Assembly: GCF_900094835.1 (NCBI RefSeq)
Contig: NZ_FMAO01000001.1
Span: 1 to 64,000 of the forward strand
Source: Weissella bombi
GTDB lineage: Bacteria; Bacillota; Bacilli; Lactobacillales; Lactobacillaceae
DNA: 64,000 nucleotides
Reading direction: 5' to 3'
The notes under the pieces were generated by a model. The model saw nothing but the letters and a program-made list of their open reading frames with translations, did no database searches and was not told the DNA's origin. This document shows, piece by piece, positions 1 through 8,209 of this stretch. Every line of letters starts with the position of its first letter. Positions within the stretch are counted from its first letter, which is position 1. The translations under genes and the position numbers were made by a program.

Positions 1-2
1 AT

Positions 3-75
3 GGACGTTTAGCTCAGCTGGGAGAGCACCTGCCTTACAAGCAGGGGGTCACAGGTTCGATCCCTGTAACGTCCA
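3..75 (+). tRNA. tRNA-Val (anticodon TAC)
   Basis: A 73-nt cloverleaf. The acceptor arm GGACGTT (3-9) pairs with AACGTCC (68-74), followed by discriminator A75. The anticodon loop CTTACAA carries TAC, and the T arm has GGTTCGATCC. CCA is not encoded. It is the first of six closely packed tRNAs, so the cluster probably begins upstream of the window. Confidence 0.95.
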
Positions 76-77
76 TC

Positions 78-150
78 GGGTCGTTAGCTCAGTTGGTAGA
101 GCAGTGGACTTTTAATCCATGGGTCCTGGGTTCGAGCCCCAGACGACCCA
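78..150 (+). tRNA. tRNA-Lys (anticodon TTT)
   Basis: A 73-nt cloverleaf beginning two bases after the Val tRNA. Acceptor GGGTCGT (78-84) pairs with ACGACCC (143-149), discriminator A150. The anticodon loop reads CTTTTAA with TTT. CCA is not encoded. Confidence 0.95.
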
Positions 151-163
151 TTATATTTATATT

Positions 164-237
164 GCACCTATAGCGCAACTGGATAGAGTGTCTGGCTACG
201 AATCAGAAGGTTGAAGGTTCGAATCCTTCTAGGTGCA
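164..237 (+). tRNA. tRNA-Arg (anticodon ACG)
   Basis: Acceptor GCACCTA (164-170) pairs with TAGGTGC (230-236), discriminator A237. The anticodon stem TCTGG/TCAGA closes the loop CTACGAA, giving ACG; the first anticodon base is normally deaminated to inosine by TadA. CCA is not encoded. Confidence 0.94.
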
Positions 238-265
238 TTAACAATGGAATATTTGTTAAGTTTTT

Positions 266-339
266 CGGGACGTAGCTCAGTTTGGTAGAGCACCTGGTTT
301 GGGACCAGGGGGTCGCAGGTTCGAATCCTGTCGTCCCGA
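266..339 (+). tRNA. tRNA-Pro (anticodon TGG)
   Basis: Acceptor CGGGACG (266-272) pairs with CGTCCCG (332-338), discriminator A339. The anticodon loop TTTGGGA carries TGG. The C1-G72 pair is usual for bacterial tRNA-Pro. CCA is not encoded. Confidence 0.94.
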
Positions 340-368
340 TTATATGATGATGTGTAGTTATCATAGTT

Positions 369-442
369 CGCGGTGTAGCTCAGCTGGCTAGAGCGTCCGG
401 TTCATACCCGGGAGGTCGAGGGTTCGATCCCCCCCGCCGCGA
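369..442 (+). tRNA. tRNA-Met, elongator type (anticodon CAT)
   Basis: Acceptor CGCGGTG (369-375) pairs along its whole length with CGCCGCG (435-441), discriminator A442. The anticodon loop is TTCATAC. Position 1 is base-paired and the three consecutive G-C pairs of an initiator anticodon stem are absent (stem TCCGG/CCGGG), so I read it as elongator. A tRNA-Ile with modified CAT is less likely. Discriminator A matches the T-box at 41342-41345. Confidence 0.82.
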
Positions 443-454
443 TATTATCATAAT

Positions 455-526
455 GCGGATGTAGTACAATGGCTAGTGCTCCAGCCTTCCAAGCTGGGAA
501 TGCGGGTTCGATTCCCGTCGTCCGCT
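455..526 (+). tRNA. tRNA-Gly (anticodon TCC)
   Basis: Acceptor GCGGATG (455-461) pairs with CGTCCGC (519-525), discriminator T526. The stem CCAGC/GCTGG closes the loop CTTCCAA with anticodon TCC. It is the last member of the cluster and is followed 11 bases later by a terminator hairpin. Confidence 0.94.
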
Positions 527-537
527 TAATTGTGATT

Positions 538-577
538 ATCCTTAAAATTCTCTTCTGAGAGTTTTAAGGATTTTTTT
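538..577 (+). terminator. Rho-independent terminator of the tRNA cluster
   Basis: A 15-bp inverted repeat (538-552 and 557-571) around a TTCT loop runs into a run of seven T. It closes the tRNA transcript before the HAD phosphatase gene. Confidence 0.92.
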
Positions 578-676
578 ATTGCCTTATAATATCAAGAATG
601 TTAAATATTTTACTCGGATGCATGAACCTTATTAGTGTTATATAATGAGTATTATAAATTATTTTTTGGGGGAATT

Positions 677-1306
677 ATGAAAACAATTATTTTTGATATG
701 GACGGTACTCTATTGAGTACTGAAGCAATGTATATGCAATCCCTAATTCAAACATTTAAGGATAGAGGAATTGAAAAATCATATGAAGAAGTATATAAAG
801 TTTTTGGATTGCCTTCATTAGATAGTTTAATTAAACTAGAGGCACCTGAACCAGAAAAAATGCAGTTAGAGTGGCAAAATCATTATCCGGATTTTTGGTA
901 TGAAGTAAAGGTATTTCCAGGTATAAATAAGATGCTATCTGGTCTAAAGGTGAACGACTTTACATTAGGAATTGTCACATCAAATACAAAAGAAGAGTTT
1001 ATGGAAAATACAAGTCAATTTGACTTTCCGAAGTATTTTGAGGATTTTGTGTTTGCTGGGGAAACACCTAAAATGAAACCTGCAGCTGACCCGATTTTAA
1101 AGTCATTAAATGATTTACAAGCTGTTCCACAATCATCAATGTATATTGGTGATTCAATTCATGATATGCAGGCAGCGCATAACGCAGGAATAAAGTTTGG
1201 TATGGCAGCATGGGGTGTTCGTGATCGAAAGGTTTTTGATAATCAAGCGGACTATATTTTTGAAGAACCACAAGAATTATATGATTTTGTGATAAATGAT
1301 AAGTAA
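677..1306 (+). CDS. HAD superfamily (subfamily IA) hydrolase, phosphoglycolate phosphatase-like
   Basis: A 209-residue soluble phosphatase of the haloacid dehalogenase fold. Motif I is DMDGT with nucleophile D7 and acid/base D9, motif II is VTSN near residue 114, the motif III lysine lies in KMKP, and motif IV is GDSIHD near residue 170. The cap lies between motifs I and II, as in phosphoglycolate phosphatases and beta-phosphoglucomutases; the sequence does not settle the substrate. I chose the ATG behind GGGGGAATT; an in-frame start at 635 has no ribosome site. The stop lies 34 bases before murI, so the gene probably heads the murI-rdgB-yfcE transcript. Confidence 0.88.
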   Translation: MKTIIFDMDGTLLSTEAMYMQSLIQTFKDRGIEKSYEEVYKVFGLPSLDSLIKLEAPEPEKMQLEWQNHYPDFWYEVKVFPGINKMLSGLKVNDFTLGIVTSNTKEEFMENTSQFDFPKYFEDFVFAGETPKMKPAADPILKSLNDLQAVPQSSMYIGDSIHDMQAAHNAGIKFGMAAWGVRDRKVFDNQADYIFEEPQELYDFVINDK

Positions 1307-1340
1307 ATTTTAAATAAATTTTTTGAAAGAAGTGATTACA

Positions 1341-2174
1341 ATGGATAACCGAGCAATAGGATATATAGATTCTGGTATAGGTGGTTTGTCTGTTGTTAAA
1401 AAAGCACTAGAAAAATTACCGAATGAGCAAGTATATTATGTTGGGGATACGGCTCGTATGCCATATGGACCTAGAGATCCACGAGAAGTTAAAAAATTTA
1501 CATGGCAATTGGTAGACTTTTTAACTGATAAAAATATTAAACTATTAGTAATAGCATGTAATACAGCAACTGCAGCGGCATTAGACGATTTAGTTACTAA
1601 CTTAGAAATACCTGTTATTGGTGTTATTCAACCGGGTGTGGAAGCAGCAACTGCGGTTACTAAAACGCACAAAGTAGGTGTAATCGCCACCCAAGGTACT
1701 GTTAATTCAAGAGCATATTATGATGGGTTAAAACAGGCTGATCATGATAATCACGTATTACAACTAGCTGCGCCAAAACTAGTAGAAATTGCAGAACAAC
1801 CTCTTAAAGATCCAGTAGTAGTTCAAAAACAGATTACAGATGTTTTGTTGCCAATTAAAGAAGAAAATATTGATACATTAGTTTTGGGATGTACACATTT
1901 TCCATTGTTGGCATCTTATATCCAACATGCTGTAGGTGAACAAGTTAAACTTGTTGACGCTGGTGCAGCTGCTGTTTCTGTTGTTGAAAAAATACTAAAA
2001 GAACAGAATATTCAACATGAACCTACATCAATTGAGTTGCATAATCAAGATGAATACTATACAACTGGTAGTCAAACAACTTTTGCAAAACTTGCGGAAG
2101 CATGGTTACAAAAGTCTAATTTGAATGTACAACATTTAGATATAAAAGATAATCATTTAAAATTAGTAAAATAG
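1341..2174 (+). CDS. murI: Glutamate racemase
   Basis: A 277-residue cytoplasmic enzyme that converts L-glutamate to the D-glutamate used by MurD for peptidoglycan. The Asp/Glu racemase signature DSGIGG is at residues 10-15. The two catalytic cysteines are C73 in ACNTAT and C184 in GCTHFP, with H186 beside the second. Length is normal for the family. The ATG at 1341 is preferred over a TTG at 1323, because family members begin just before the DSGIGG strand. It is followed by rdgB and a YfcE-type gene, the order of the racE-ysnA-ysnB region of Bacillus subtilis. Confidence 0.96.
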   Translation: MDNRAIGYIDSGIGGLSVVKKALEKLPNEQVYYVGDTARMPYGPRDPREVKKFTWQLVDFLTDKNIKLLVIACNTATAAALDDLVTNLEIPVIGVIQPGVEAATAVTKTHKVGVIATQGTVNSRAYYDGLKQADHDNHVLQLAAPKLVEIAEQPLKDPVVVQKQITDVLLPIKEENIDTLVLGCTHFPLLASYIQHAVGEQVKLVDAGAAAVSVVEKILKEQNIQHEPTSIELHNQDEYYTTGSQTTFAKLAEAWLQKSNLNVQHLDIKDNHLKLVK

Positions 2175-2204
2175 AAATTAAATAATAAATAGGAAGTGTT
2201 TAGA

Positions 2205-2801
2205 ATGGCAAAACTAATTTTTGCATCAAAAAATAATGGTAAAATTCGTGAATTCCGTGAATTTTTGGACCCATTTGGCGTTGAAGTAATTTCATTGAAT
2301 GATTTAGAAAGTGTTCCTGAAATTGAGGAAAATGGCGCAACATTTGAGGAAAATGCAACCATTAAGGCACAAACAATTGCTGATTTTTATCAATTACCGG
2401 TTGTGGCTGATGATTCTGGTTTGAGCGTGGATGCATTACAAGGTGCACCTGGCGTTCATTCCGCTCGATACGCAGGTGATCATAATGATTTAGCTAATAA
2501 TCAAAAGTTATTAACTGAATTGACTGATGTGCCACAAAAAGATCGTACGGCAACATTTCATACAGTTATTGTTGGCTTAAAACCTACTGGTGAAAAGATT
2601 GTTGTTGATGGCGCAGTTGATGGTTATATTTTGAAAGAGTTTCGTGGTAATAATGATTTTGGGTATGATCCATTGTTTTATTACGAACCTTTAAATAAAA
2701 CATTTGCGGAAATGACACCTGCAGAAAAAAATGATGTTTCACATCGTGGTAATGCATTACGTAAATTTATAACAGTCTTTAAAGAATGGTGGGAGGATTA
2801 A
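2205..2801 (+). CDS. rdgB: XTP/dITP diphosphatase (HAM1/RdgB family)
   Basis: A 198-residue house-cleaning nucleotide pyrophosphatase that hydrolyses XTP, dITP and ITP to monophosphates and keeps deaminated purines out of nucleic acids. The N-terminal ASKNNGKIREF matches the SxNxxK nucleotide-binding motif. DDSGL near residue 68 is the catalytic acidic signature, and GNNDFGYDPLF is conserved. AGGAAG at 2191-2196 lies 8 bases before the ATG; a GTG at 2196 inside that ribosome site is rejected as a start. The stop is separated from the next ATG by one base, so the two are probably translationally coupled. Confidence 0.95.
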   Translation: MAKLIFASKNNGKIREFREFLDPFGVEVISLNDLESVPEIEENGATFEENATIKAQTIADFYQLPVVADDSGLSVDALQGAPGVHSARYAGDHNDLANNQKLLTELTDVPQKDRTATFHTVIVGLKPTGEKIVVDGAVDGYILKEFRGNNDFGYDPLFYYEPLNKTFAEMTPAEKNDVSHRGNALRKFITVFKEWWED

Positions 2802-2802
2802 A

Positions 2803-3321
2803 ATGGATTATCTAATTGTTTCTGATACACATGGGGATCGTAAAATCTTGGAAGATATTGTAAATCACTATCAAGGACATGTTAAAGCAATGTTTTATAA
2901 TGGTGATTCAGAACTAAACCGTTCAGACGAACTATTTGATACTTTATTGCCAGTTATTGGTAATATGGATAGTGATCCAATGTTTCCTGATGATCGTGAT
3001 TATCAAGATGAATATTTAAAGCTTTATCAAACGCATGGACATCTTGTACATACTGAAATGTCACTCAACCATTTAAGAGAAGTGGCAGCTAAAAAGGATG
3101 TCGATGTTGTTACTTCAGGGCATACGCATATGTTAGGTGCTGAAATGATTGATGGTAAATTATTTGTTAATCCAGGATCAATTTCATTGCCTAAGGGTCC
3201 ATATGCTTATTTAAAGGGAACTTATGCGATTTTGTCAATTGAGCCTGAAGCATTCCATGTTCAGTTTTATACTCGTGATATGCAACCAGTTTCAGAACTT
3301 TCGTTTGATTTTAAACGTTAA
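2803..3321 (+). CDS. YfcE/MJ0936-type metallophosphoesterase
   Basis: A 172-residue binuclear metal phosphodiesterase. Metal ligands appear in order: D8 and H10 in SDTHGD, the aspartate of YNGDSE, the asparagine of IGNMDS, and histidines in QTHGH and SGHTH, with the family ending NPGSIS. Homologues (YsnB, YfcE) cleave model phosphodiesters, and the natural substrate is unsettled. GGGAGGATT precedes the ATG. It is the last gene of the murI-rdgB transcript and stops just before a strong hairpin. Confidence 0.9.
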   Translation: MDYLIVSDTHGDRKILEDIVNHYQGHVKAMFYNGDSELNRSDELFDTLLPVIGNMDSDPMFPDDRDYQDEYLKLYQTHGHLVHTEMSLNHLREVAAKKDVDVVTSGHTHMLGAEMIDGKLFVNPGSISLPKGPYAYLKGTYAILSIEPEAFHVQFYTRDMQPVSELSFDFKR

Positions 3322-3323
3322 AG

Positions 3324-3391
3324 AAAAAGCGGTACGTAGCCATAATGTTATGAGATATATCTCACACGTTATAGCTACGTACCGCTTTTTT
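3324..3391. terminator. Bidirectional terminator between yfcE-type gene and spxH-like gene
   Basis: AAAAAGCGGTACGTAGC (3324-3340) pairs exactly with GCTACGTACCGCTTTTT (3374-3390). A-rich and T-rich flanks make it usable in both directions. The converging minus-strand gene ends 7 bases later, so this one structure probably serves both. Confidence 0.92.
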
Positions 3392-3397
3392 ATAAAA

Positions 3398-4012
3398 TTA
3401 ATTGCTGCCTTCTTCATAATTAATTAAGTGAGGAGCAGAGCTGTCATTGTTTGATTGCTGTACAGGATTAAAAATAAGAGATAATCCGTTAGTTGAGAAA
3501 TCTGACGTTTTAAACGCATATTTGTCCTTATTTGAGTCACATACAATCATTGTTGGATAATTGGTAATATCCATAGTAGCTGCCATGTTTTGATCTGCCT
3601 TTAATGCAGAAATGGTAGCAGAAGTATTGTAATCTTCTAAAAAAAGATTGGTATCTAAGTGTAGCTTAGACAAAGTTGAGAGTACTAATGATTTAGAATA
3701 GGGTACGTTAGCTAATAGTAATTCTTGCATTTTATCATAGAACAATCTAGCAGCCTTTTTACCCTGTGACTGGACAGCTTTGGTATCTAACGCAAGCTGT
3801 GATAAATTTTGAGCCACAATTGCATAATCGACATTTAAGGATTTATGCATCTTTAATTCTTGGTAAGTATCTCGTACAGATTGCATTGTTACAACGGGTA
3901 TCATACGATAAGAAACCAACTGTGAAGTTTGTTTAATATAAGTAATGACTTTCTTTTCTGATATGATACTATCAGCTGAAAGCGGGGTTACGAAGTGGTA
4001 CACTTCTAACAT
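3398..4012 (-). CDS. spxH: DsbA-family ClpXP adaptor, SpxH (YjbH)-like
   Basis: A 204-residue thioredoxin/DsbA-fold protein. In Firmicutes SpxH delivers the redox regulator Spx to ClpXP. Assignment rests on the N-terminal strand LEVYHFVTPLS, length, and position divergent from relQ-nadK-rluD, which matches the yjbH-yjbM-yjbN-yjbO block of Bacillus. The cysteine pair expected after the first strand is absent: TPLSADS occupies that place, and the only cysteine is far downstream (VCDS), so it cannot be a classical thiol oxidoreductase. I chose ATG 4012 behind GGAGG (12-base gap); an earlier ATG at 4039 lies upstream of that site. Adaptor function is inferred. Confidence 0.78.
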   Translation of the reverse strand: MLEVYHFVTPLSADSIISEKKVITYIKQTSQLVSYRMIPVVTMQSVRDTYQELKMHKSLNVDYAIVAQNLSQLALDTKAVQSQGKKAARLFYDKMQELLLANVPYSKSLVLSTLSKLHLDTNLFLEDYNTSATISALKADQNMAATMDITNYPTMIVCDSNKDKYAFKTSDFSTNGLSLIFNPVQQSNNDSSAPHLINYEEGSN

Positions 4013-4357
4013 GACAAGCGACAACCTCCAAAAAAACATTTTTTACATACCAAGTAATGGTACGCTATTATTACTAGTGTGTCTATAATGACTTTACTTA
4101 ATATGACGAAATAAACCACATAAATGAGATTTCACTATTATACAAATAATACTGGCAAGAACCGCATACTAATTGTAAAATTAAGACATTGTGTTATTTG
4201 TTATATCAAGTTGATTTGATTATATAATTTTTAGACTGAGTACGACAATTTTTTTGCTTATAGCTTACTCTTACGGTATTGCAAATTTGGGAATATTGTC
4301 ACAAGCCGTGAAGTTTGTAACGATTAGACACAAAGCAAATGATTTGGGGGATTTAAA
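4013..4357. other. Divergent intergenic region between spxH and relQ
   Basis: These 345 AT-rich bases must hold promoters for both directions. On the spxH side a short inverted repeat TACCA-AGTAA-TGGTA (4048-4062) lies in the probable leader. On the relQ side two weak candidates exist: TTGTTA 4198 with TATAAT 4223, and TTGCTT 4254 with TATTGC 4277. I see no open reading frame or known riboswitch here. Confidence 0.6.
4198..4228 (+). promoter_or_regulatory. Candidate relQ promoter
   Basis: TTGTTA (4198-4203) and a perfect TATAAT (4223-4228) are separated by 19 bases, which is longer than optimal. The -10 is good and the -35 weak. The alternative TTGCTT/TATTGC pair at 4254-4282 has ideal spacing but a poorer -10. 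Confidence 0.35.
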
Positions 4358-4975
4358 ATGACACGTGAAGAATGGGAAAAACTGCTACAACCGTATGTTC
4401 AAACAGTTGATGAATTAAAAGTGAAATTACGGGGGATGCGTTCTGAATTTGAAATTGAAGGCATTCACACACCCATTGAATTTGTAACTGGGCGTGTCAA
4501 AGAAATTTCAGCCATTGAAGAAAAGCTTGTTCGACGTCATATTAGTATGGATCGTATCGAACAGGATATGGAAGATTTAGCAGGTGTCCGTATCATGACA
4601 CAGTTTACTGAGGATATTTATAAGGTAGTTGATTTATTACGTCAACGTAAGGACATAGTAATTTTGGAAGAAAGAGACTATGTGACTAATGAAAAGCCTT
4701 CTGGATATCGTTCATACCATATTGTCATTGAATATCCGGTGCAATTAAGTAGTGGTGAAAAGAAGGTATTAGCTGAAATTCAAGTCCGAACAATGCAAAT
4801 GAATGTTTGGGCAACAATTGAGCATGCTATTAATTATAAGTATGATGGTGAATATACTGAAGAAATGTCTGAAAAGTTGAAAAAAGCGGCTTCATTAAGT
4901 ATGGAAGTAGATAAACTGTTTTCCGAATTACATAATGGTTTGGTACATACGGCAAATGAAGCACAAGATAGTTAA
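4358..4975 (+). CDS. relQ: Small alarmone synthetase RelQ (GTP pyrophosphokinase)
   Basis: A 205-residue single-domain ppGpp/pppGpp synthetase that transfers pyrophosphate from ATP to GDP or GTP. It has only the RelA/SpoT synthetase domain: EFVTGRVKEISAIEEKL, EDLAGVRIM, SGYRSYH, EIQVRTMQMNVWATIEH. Hydrolase and ACT/TGS regions are absent, which defines the small RelQ class; homologues form tetramers regulated by alarmone and RNA. The start follows GGGGGATTTAAA. It leads an apparent operon with nadK (gap 21 bases), rluD and mgtE, an order conserved in lactic acid bacteria. Confidence 0.94.
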   Translation: MTREEWEKLLQPYVQTVDELKVKLRGMRSEFEIEGIHTPIEFVTGRVKEISAIEEKLVRRHISMDRIEQDMEDLAGVRIMTQFTEDIYKVVDLLRQRKDIVILEERDYVTNEKPSGYRSYHIVIEYPVQLSSGEKKVLAEIQVRTMQMNVWATIEHAINYKYDGEYTEEMSEKLKKAASLSMEVDKLFSELHNGLVHTANEAQDS

Positions 4976-4996
4976 AAATAAAGGATGGACTACTAT

Positions 4997-5815
4997 ATGA
5001 AGATTTCTATATATAGTAATAACGTGCCACATTCGCGTGCCGTTGTTTCGCTGTTAAAAGATAAACTCACTGCACGTAGTAATGGTAAAGTCATATTTGA
5101 CGATGATAATCCAGAAGTCGTTATTACAGTGGGTGGTGATGGTACATTATTGGGTGCATTCCACCACTATACTGATCAATTAGATAAAATTAGATTTATT
5201 GGTGTTCACACTGGTCATTTAGGTTTTTATGCTGATTGGCAATATTTTGAACTTGATGATTTAGTTGAAAGTTTAGTTAATCAAGAGACGACAGCTAGAA
5301 CGGTTAAATATCCGTTATTAAACGCAACGCTTCATTATACAGACGGTCACGAGGAAACCATTTTGGCATTAAATGAAGCAGCAATTAAGCGCCCATTGGG
5401 AACATTAGTGGCAGATGTATATATTCAAAATGAATTATTTGAACGTTTTCGTGGGGATGGATTAACAGCCTCGACGCCTACTGGTTCTACTGCTTACAAT
5501 AAAGCAATCGGTGGCGCCGTAATGCATCCTAGTCTACAAGCTATTCAATTAGCAGAGATTGCTTCAATAAACAGTCGCGTATTTAGAACGTTAGGATCAC
5601 CATTAATTATTGGTAATCATGAAGTTATCAAAATTCAATTAGAAAATGATGGTTCGGCAGTTACCTTTAGTTATGATCATTTGAATAAAATTTCTTCTAA
5701 TATTGATTGGATTTCATTTAAAGTTGCAAATCAAAAAATTCAATTTGCTGAGTATCGCCACATGCATTTTTGGCATCGTGTGCAGGCCAGTTTTATTGGC
5801 ACGGAGGTAAAATAA
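4997..5815 (+). CDS. nadK: NAD kinase
   Basis: A 272-residue cytoplasmic enzyme that phosphorylates NAD to NADP. It shows the diagnostic GGDGT at residues 46-50, ALNEAAIKR with the NAD-contacting NE pair, and GLTASTPTGSTAYN. Length matches Gram-positive NAD kinases. An in-frame ATG at 4985 directly abuts AAGG and is less likely than the ATG at 4997, which gives the normal N-terminus MKISIYSN. The stop lies one base before the GTG of rluD. Confidence 0.95.
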   Translation: MKISIYSNNVPHSRAVVSLLKDKLTARSNGKVIFDDDNPEVVITVGGDGTLLGAFHHYTDQLDKIRFIGVHTGHLGFYADWQYFELDDLVESLVNQETTARTVKYPLLNATLHYTDGHEETILALNEAAIKRPLGTLVADVYIQNELFERFRGDGLTASTPTGSTAYNKAIGGAVMHPSLQAIQLAEIASINSRVFRTLGSPLIIGNHEVIKIQLENDGSAVTFSYDHLNKISSNIDWISFKVANQKIQFAEYRHMHFWHRVQASFIGTEVK

Positions 5816-5816
5816 A

Positions 5817-6734
5817 GTGGCCCATTTTAGTTGGCAAAATCAAAGTGATGAAACACTACGAATTAAAAACTTTTTAGCAAAGCGTGGTGTTTCACATCGT
5901 ATGTTTTCTATCATTAAACGTGGTGGCGGACAAGTATTATTAAATCAAAAACCTGTTAGAACCCTAGATGATGTTCATCCGGGTGATTTAGTTGAGGTTA
6001 GTATGCCACCAGAGGAGTCAAATGCAGTTGTTGCTGCATCTGACCTACCAATTACTATTTTATATGAGGATGAAAACTGGTTATTGGTTGATAAGGAAGC
6101 GGGAATGACTTCAGTTCCCGGTAAAGCTGACCGTGAGACGACAATGGTTAATCGGGTTAAAGGATATCTAATTTCTGAAGGTGCTCAAGATTTAGTACCA
6201 CATGTGGTGACACGTTTAGATCGTTTTACGTCTGGGGTGGCTTTGTTAGCTAAACATCGGTTTGCCCATGGTTTATTAGATAAGCAATTACAAACGCACG
6301 CAGTAGATAAGCGTTATTATGCTATCGTGGATGGTGTGTTGTCTGATGATCATGGCTTTATAGATGCGCCTATTGGCCGTATGGATAATGATTTTATTCG
6401 ACGAGAAGTAAGAGAAGATGGTCGTTCATCACAAACCGAGTATTGGGTTATAAAAAGAATGGCTAATCAAACATTGGTTCAGGTGCAATTACATACTGGG
6501 CGTACACATCAGATTAGAGTGCACTTTAACTATATAGGTCATCCATTAATTGGTGATGAAATATATGGTGGCCCAATGGATAGGGGAATTTCACGACAAG
6601 CACTGCATGCTTTTTGGTTGGAATTTTATGATCCATTTGTTCAAATGAAGAGAAATGTAAAAAGCCCAATACCAGAAGATTTAAAGACTGTTTTATCTAA
6701 CGATATGACAGAAGAGGAAATTAACAAATTGTAA
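5817..6734 (+). CDS. rluD: RluA-family pseudouridine synthase (RluD-like)
   Basis: A 305-residue rRNA pseudouridine synthase. An N-terminal S4-like RNA-binding segment (residues 14-64) precedes the catalytic domain; the catalytic aspartate is D135 in TRLDRFTSG, and LHTGRTHQIRVH is the second conserved block. RluD-type enzymes modify helix 69 of 23S rRNA, but this RluA subfamily is broad and the target here is uncertain. The start is GTG, supported by GGAGGT 8 bases upstream. It is coupled to nadK, as for YjbO in Bacillus. Confidence 0.9.
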   Translation: MAHFSWQNQSDETLRIKNFLAKRGVSHRMFSIIKRGGGQVLLNQKPVRTLDDVHPGDLVEVSMPPEESNAVVAASDLPITILYEDENWLLVDKEAGMTSVPGKADRETTMVNRVKGYLISEGAQDLVPHVVTRLDRFTSGVALLAKHRFAHGLLDKQLQTHAVDKRYYAIVDGVLSDDHGFIDAPIGRMDNDFIRREVREDGRSSQTEYWVIKRMANQTLVQVQLHTGRTHQIRVHFNYIGHPLIGDEIYGGPMDRGISRQALHAFWLEFYDPFVQMKRNVKSPIPEDLKTVLSNDMTEEEINKL

Positions 6735-6749
6735 TAGTGTGGGGATAAG

Positions 6750-8129
6750 ATGAAAGAGACGTTACAAGATTTAACAGTACGTGATGAATTATCAGATCAG
6801 GCTAATCATTTAGTGTTTTATATTGAAAATAATGAAAAAAGTGCTTTTTTAGATAGTTTTGATGAACTTCATACGTACGATCAGGCCGTTTTTTATGTGT
6901 CGTTAACAACACAATTAAGGCATCAAATTATTGAATGGTTAACACCGACGGAATTAGCTGATATTTTTGATGAAATTGATCCTGAAGATGTCGACTTTGA
7001 AAATCTTTTATCAGAAATGTCACCACGTTATGCAGCAAATATGTTGGCTGAAATGTATGTTGATAATGCTGTTGATTTATTATCAGAAGTTGAATCAGAA
7101 GAATTGGCCATGTATTTATCTTTGATGCCTAAAGAGAGTGCTGATGAAATTAAGCGCTTATTGAAGTATGAAGATGATACTGCTGGTTCTTTGATGAGTA
7201 CTGAGTTCATTTCAATCAACCAAAAAATGACCATTGGGGAAGCAATGGTTACTGTTAAAGAAGCCGCTCAAGGGGCCGAACAAATTAATTATATTTATGT
7301 ATTAGATGATGATGATGCTTTGGTTGGTGTTATTTCTTTGAAGTCATTAATTATTTGGCCTGATGCTGCGAAAATATCTGAAGTTATGGACACTAATTTA
7401 ATTACTGTTGGTCCGGTAGATGATCAAGAGGATGTTGCTAAGATAATGGCAGATTATAATTTTGTGGCGTTACCTGTTGTGGCAAAGCAACATATGATTG
7501 GAATGATTACTGTTGATGATATTGTTGACGTTATTGATGCCGAAGCTGCCGAAGATTATTCTCGTTTGGCCGGTGTTGACGTGGTCACATTGGAAGATAA
7601 TCCCTTTAAATCAGCACTTAAACGATTACCATGGTTAGTTGGTCTAATTTTTTTGGGTATGGGAACAGCTTCTGTTATTGATGGTTACAACTACTTAGTT
7701 GCTGAAACGTCAATTTTAGCCGTTTTCATTTCGCTCATTACAGGAACAGCCGGAAATGCAGGAACACAGTCATTAGCCGTAGCTGTCAGAAGAATTGCTT
7801 TGAAAGAAAAGAAATCATTAGTTAAATCATTATTAGTTGAAATTTTAATTGGCTTGATGATTGGATTAGTAGCTGGTGTGACAATTTTATTAGTTATTTT
7901 ATTCTGGAAGCACAATTTGTTGTTAGGTGTTGCTGTCGGTTTAGCGATGGGAGTGGCAATTTTAGTTGCCAATGTCGCAGGTGCCTTTATTCCGATGATT
8001 ATGGATAAGGTTGGTGTTGACCCTGCGGTGGCTTCTGGTCCATTCATTTCAACCCTTTCTGATTTGACTTCAGTTATTATTTATTTTAACGTTGCAAAGT
8101 TTTTTATTGATACGTTTACAATGCATTAA
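6750..8129 (+). CDS. mgtE: Magnesium transporter MgtE
   Basis: A 459-residue inner-membrane magnesium channel. Order of domains: MgtE N domain (about 30-135, acidic superhelical repeats), paired CBS domains (about 140-260), then a five-helix pore (about 290-455). TGTAGNAGTQSLAVAVRR and the late PVASGPFIST-like block (DPAVASGPFISTL) are pore signatures. In the family the cytosolic domains sense magnesium and gate the pore. It follows rluD after 15 bases and probably ends this operon, although the nearest terminator-like hairpin may belong to the rimP leader. Confidence 0.95.
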   Translation: MKETLQDLTVRDELSDQANHLVFYIENNEKSAFLDSFDELHTYDQAVFYVSLTTQLRHQIIEWLTPTELADIFDEIDPEDVDFENLLSEMSPRYAANMLAEMYVDNAVDLLSEVESEELAMYLSLMPKESADEIKRLLKYEDDTAGSLMSTEFISINQKMTIGEAMVTVKEAAQGAEQINYIYVLDDDDALVGVISLKSLIIWPDAAKISEVMDTNLITVGPVDDQEDVAKIMADYNFVALPVVAKQHMIGMITVDDIVDVIDAEAAEDYSRLAGVDVVTLEDNPFKSALKRLPWLVGLIFLGMGTASVIDGYNYLVAETSILAVFISLITGTAGNAGTQSLAVAVRRIALKEKKSLVKSLLVEILIGLMIGLVAGVTILLVILFWKHNLLLGVAVGLAMGVAILVANVAGAFIPMIMDKVGVDPAVASGPFISTLSDLTSVIIYFNVAKFFIDTFTMH

Positions 8130-8152
8130 TTTCCTACTCTAATGGCTGTTAC

Positions 8153-8181
8153 TTGCCTACTGGGTAGATTCATGTTAGAAT
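8153..8181 (+). promoter_or_regulatory. Candidate promoter of the rimP-nusA-infB operon
   Basis: TTGCCT (8153-8158) and TAGAAT (8176-8181) are separated by exactly 17 bases. Initiation would fall near 8188, upstream of the hairpin at 8210-8245, which would place that hairpin inside the operon leader. Confidence 0.55.
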
Positions 8182-8209
8182 TAGTTTTGTTATTGAATAT
8201 GCTCTTAAT

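Noticed and set aside
369-442. Reading this CAT tRNA as the initiator
   Set aside because: The first acceptor pair is closed and the three consecutive G-C pairs of the initiator anticodon stem are missing.
1-580. rRNA genes beside the tRNA cluster
   Set aside because: No 5S, 16S or 23S sequence is visible in the first kilobase; any rRNA operon would lie upstream of the window.
7691-8047. A 118-codon minus-strand reading frame inside mgtE
   Set aside because: It lies wholly opposite the membrane domain of mgtE, has low-complexity Ala/Thr/Ile composition from the antisense of hydrophobic codons and no ribosome site.
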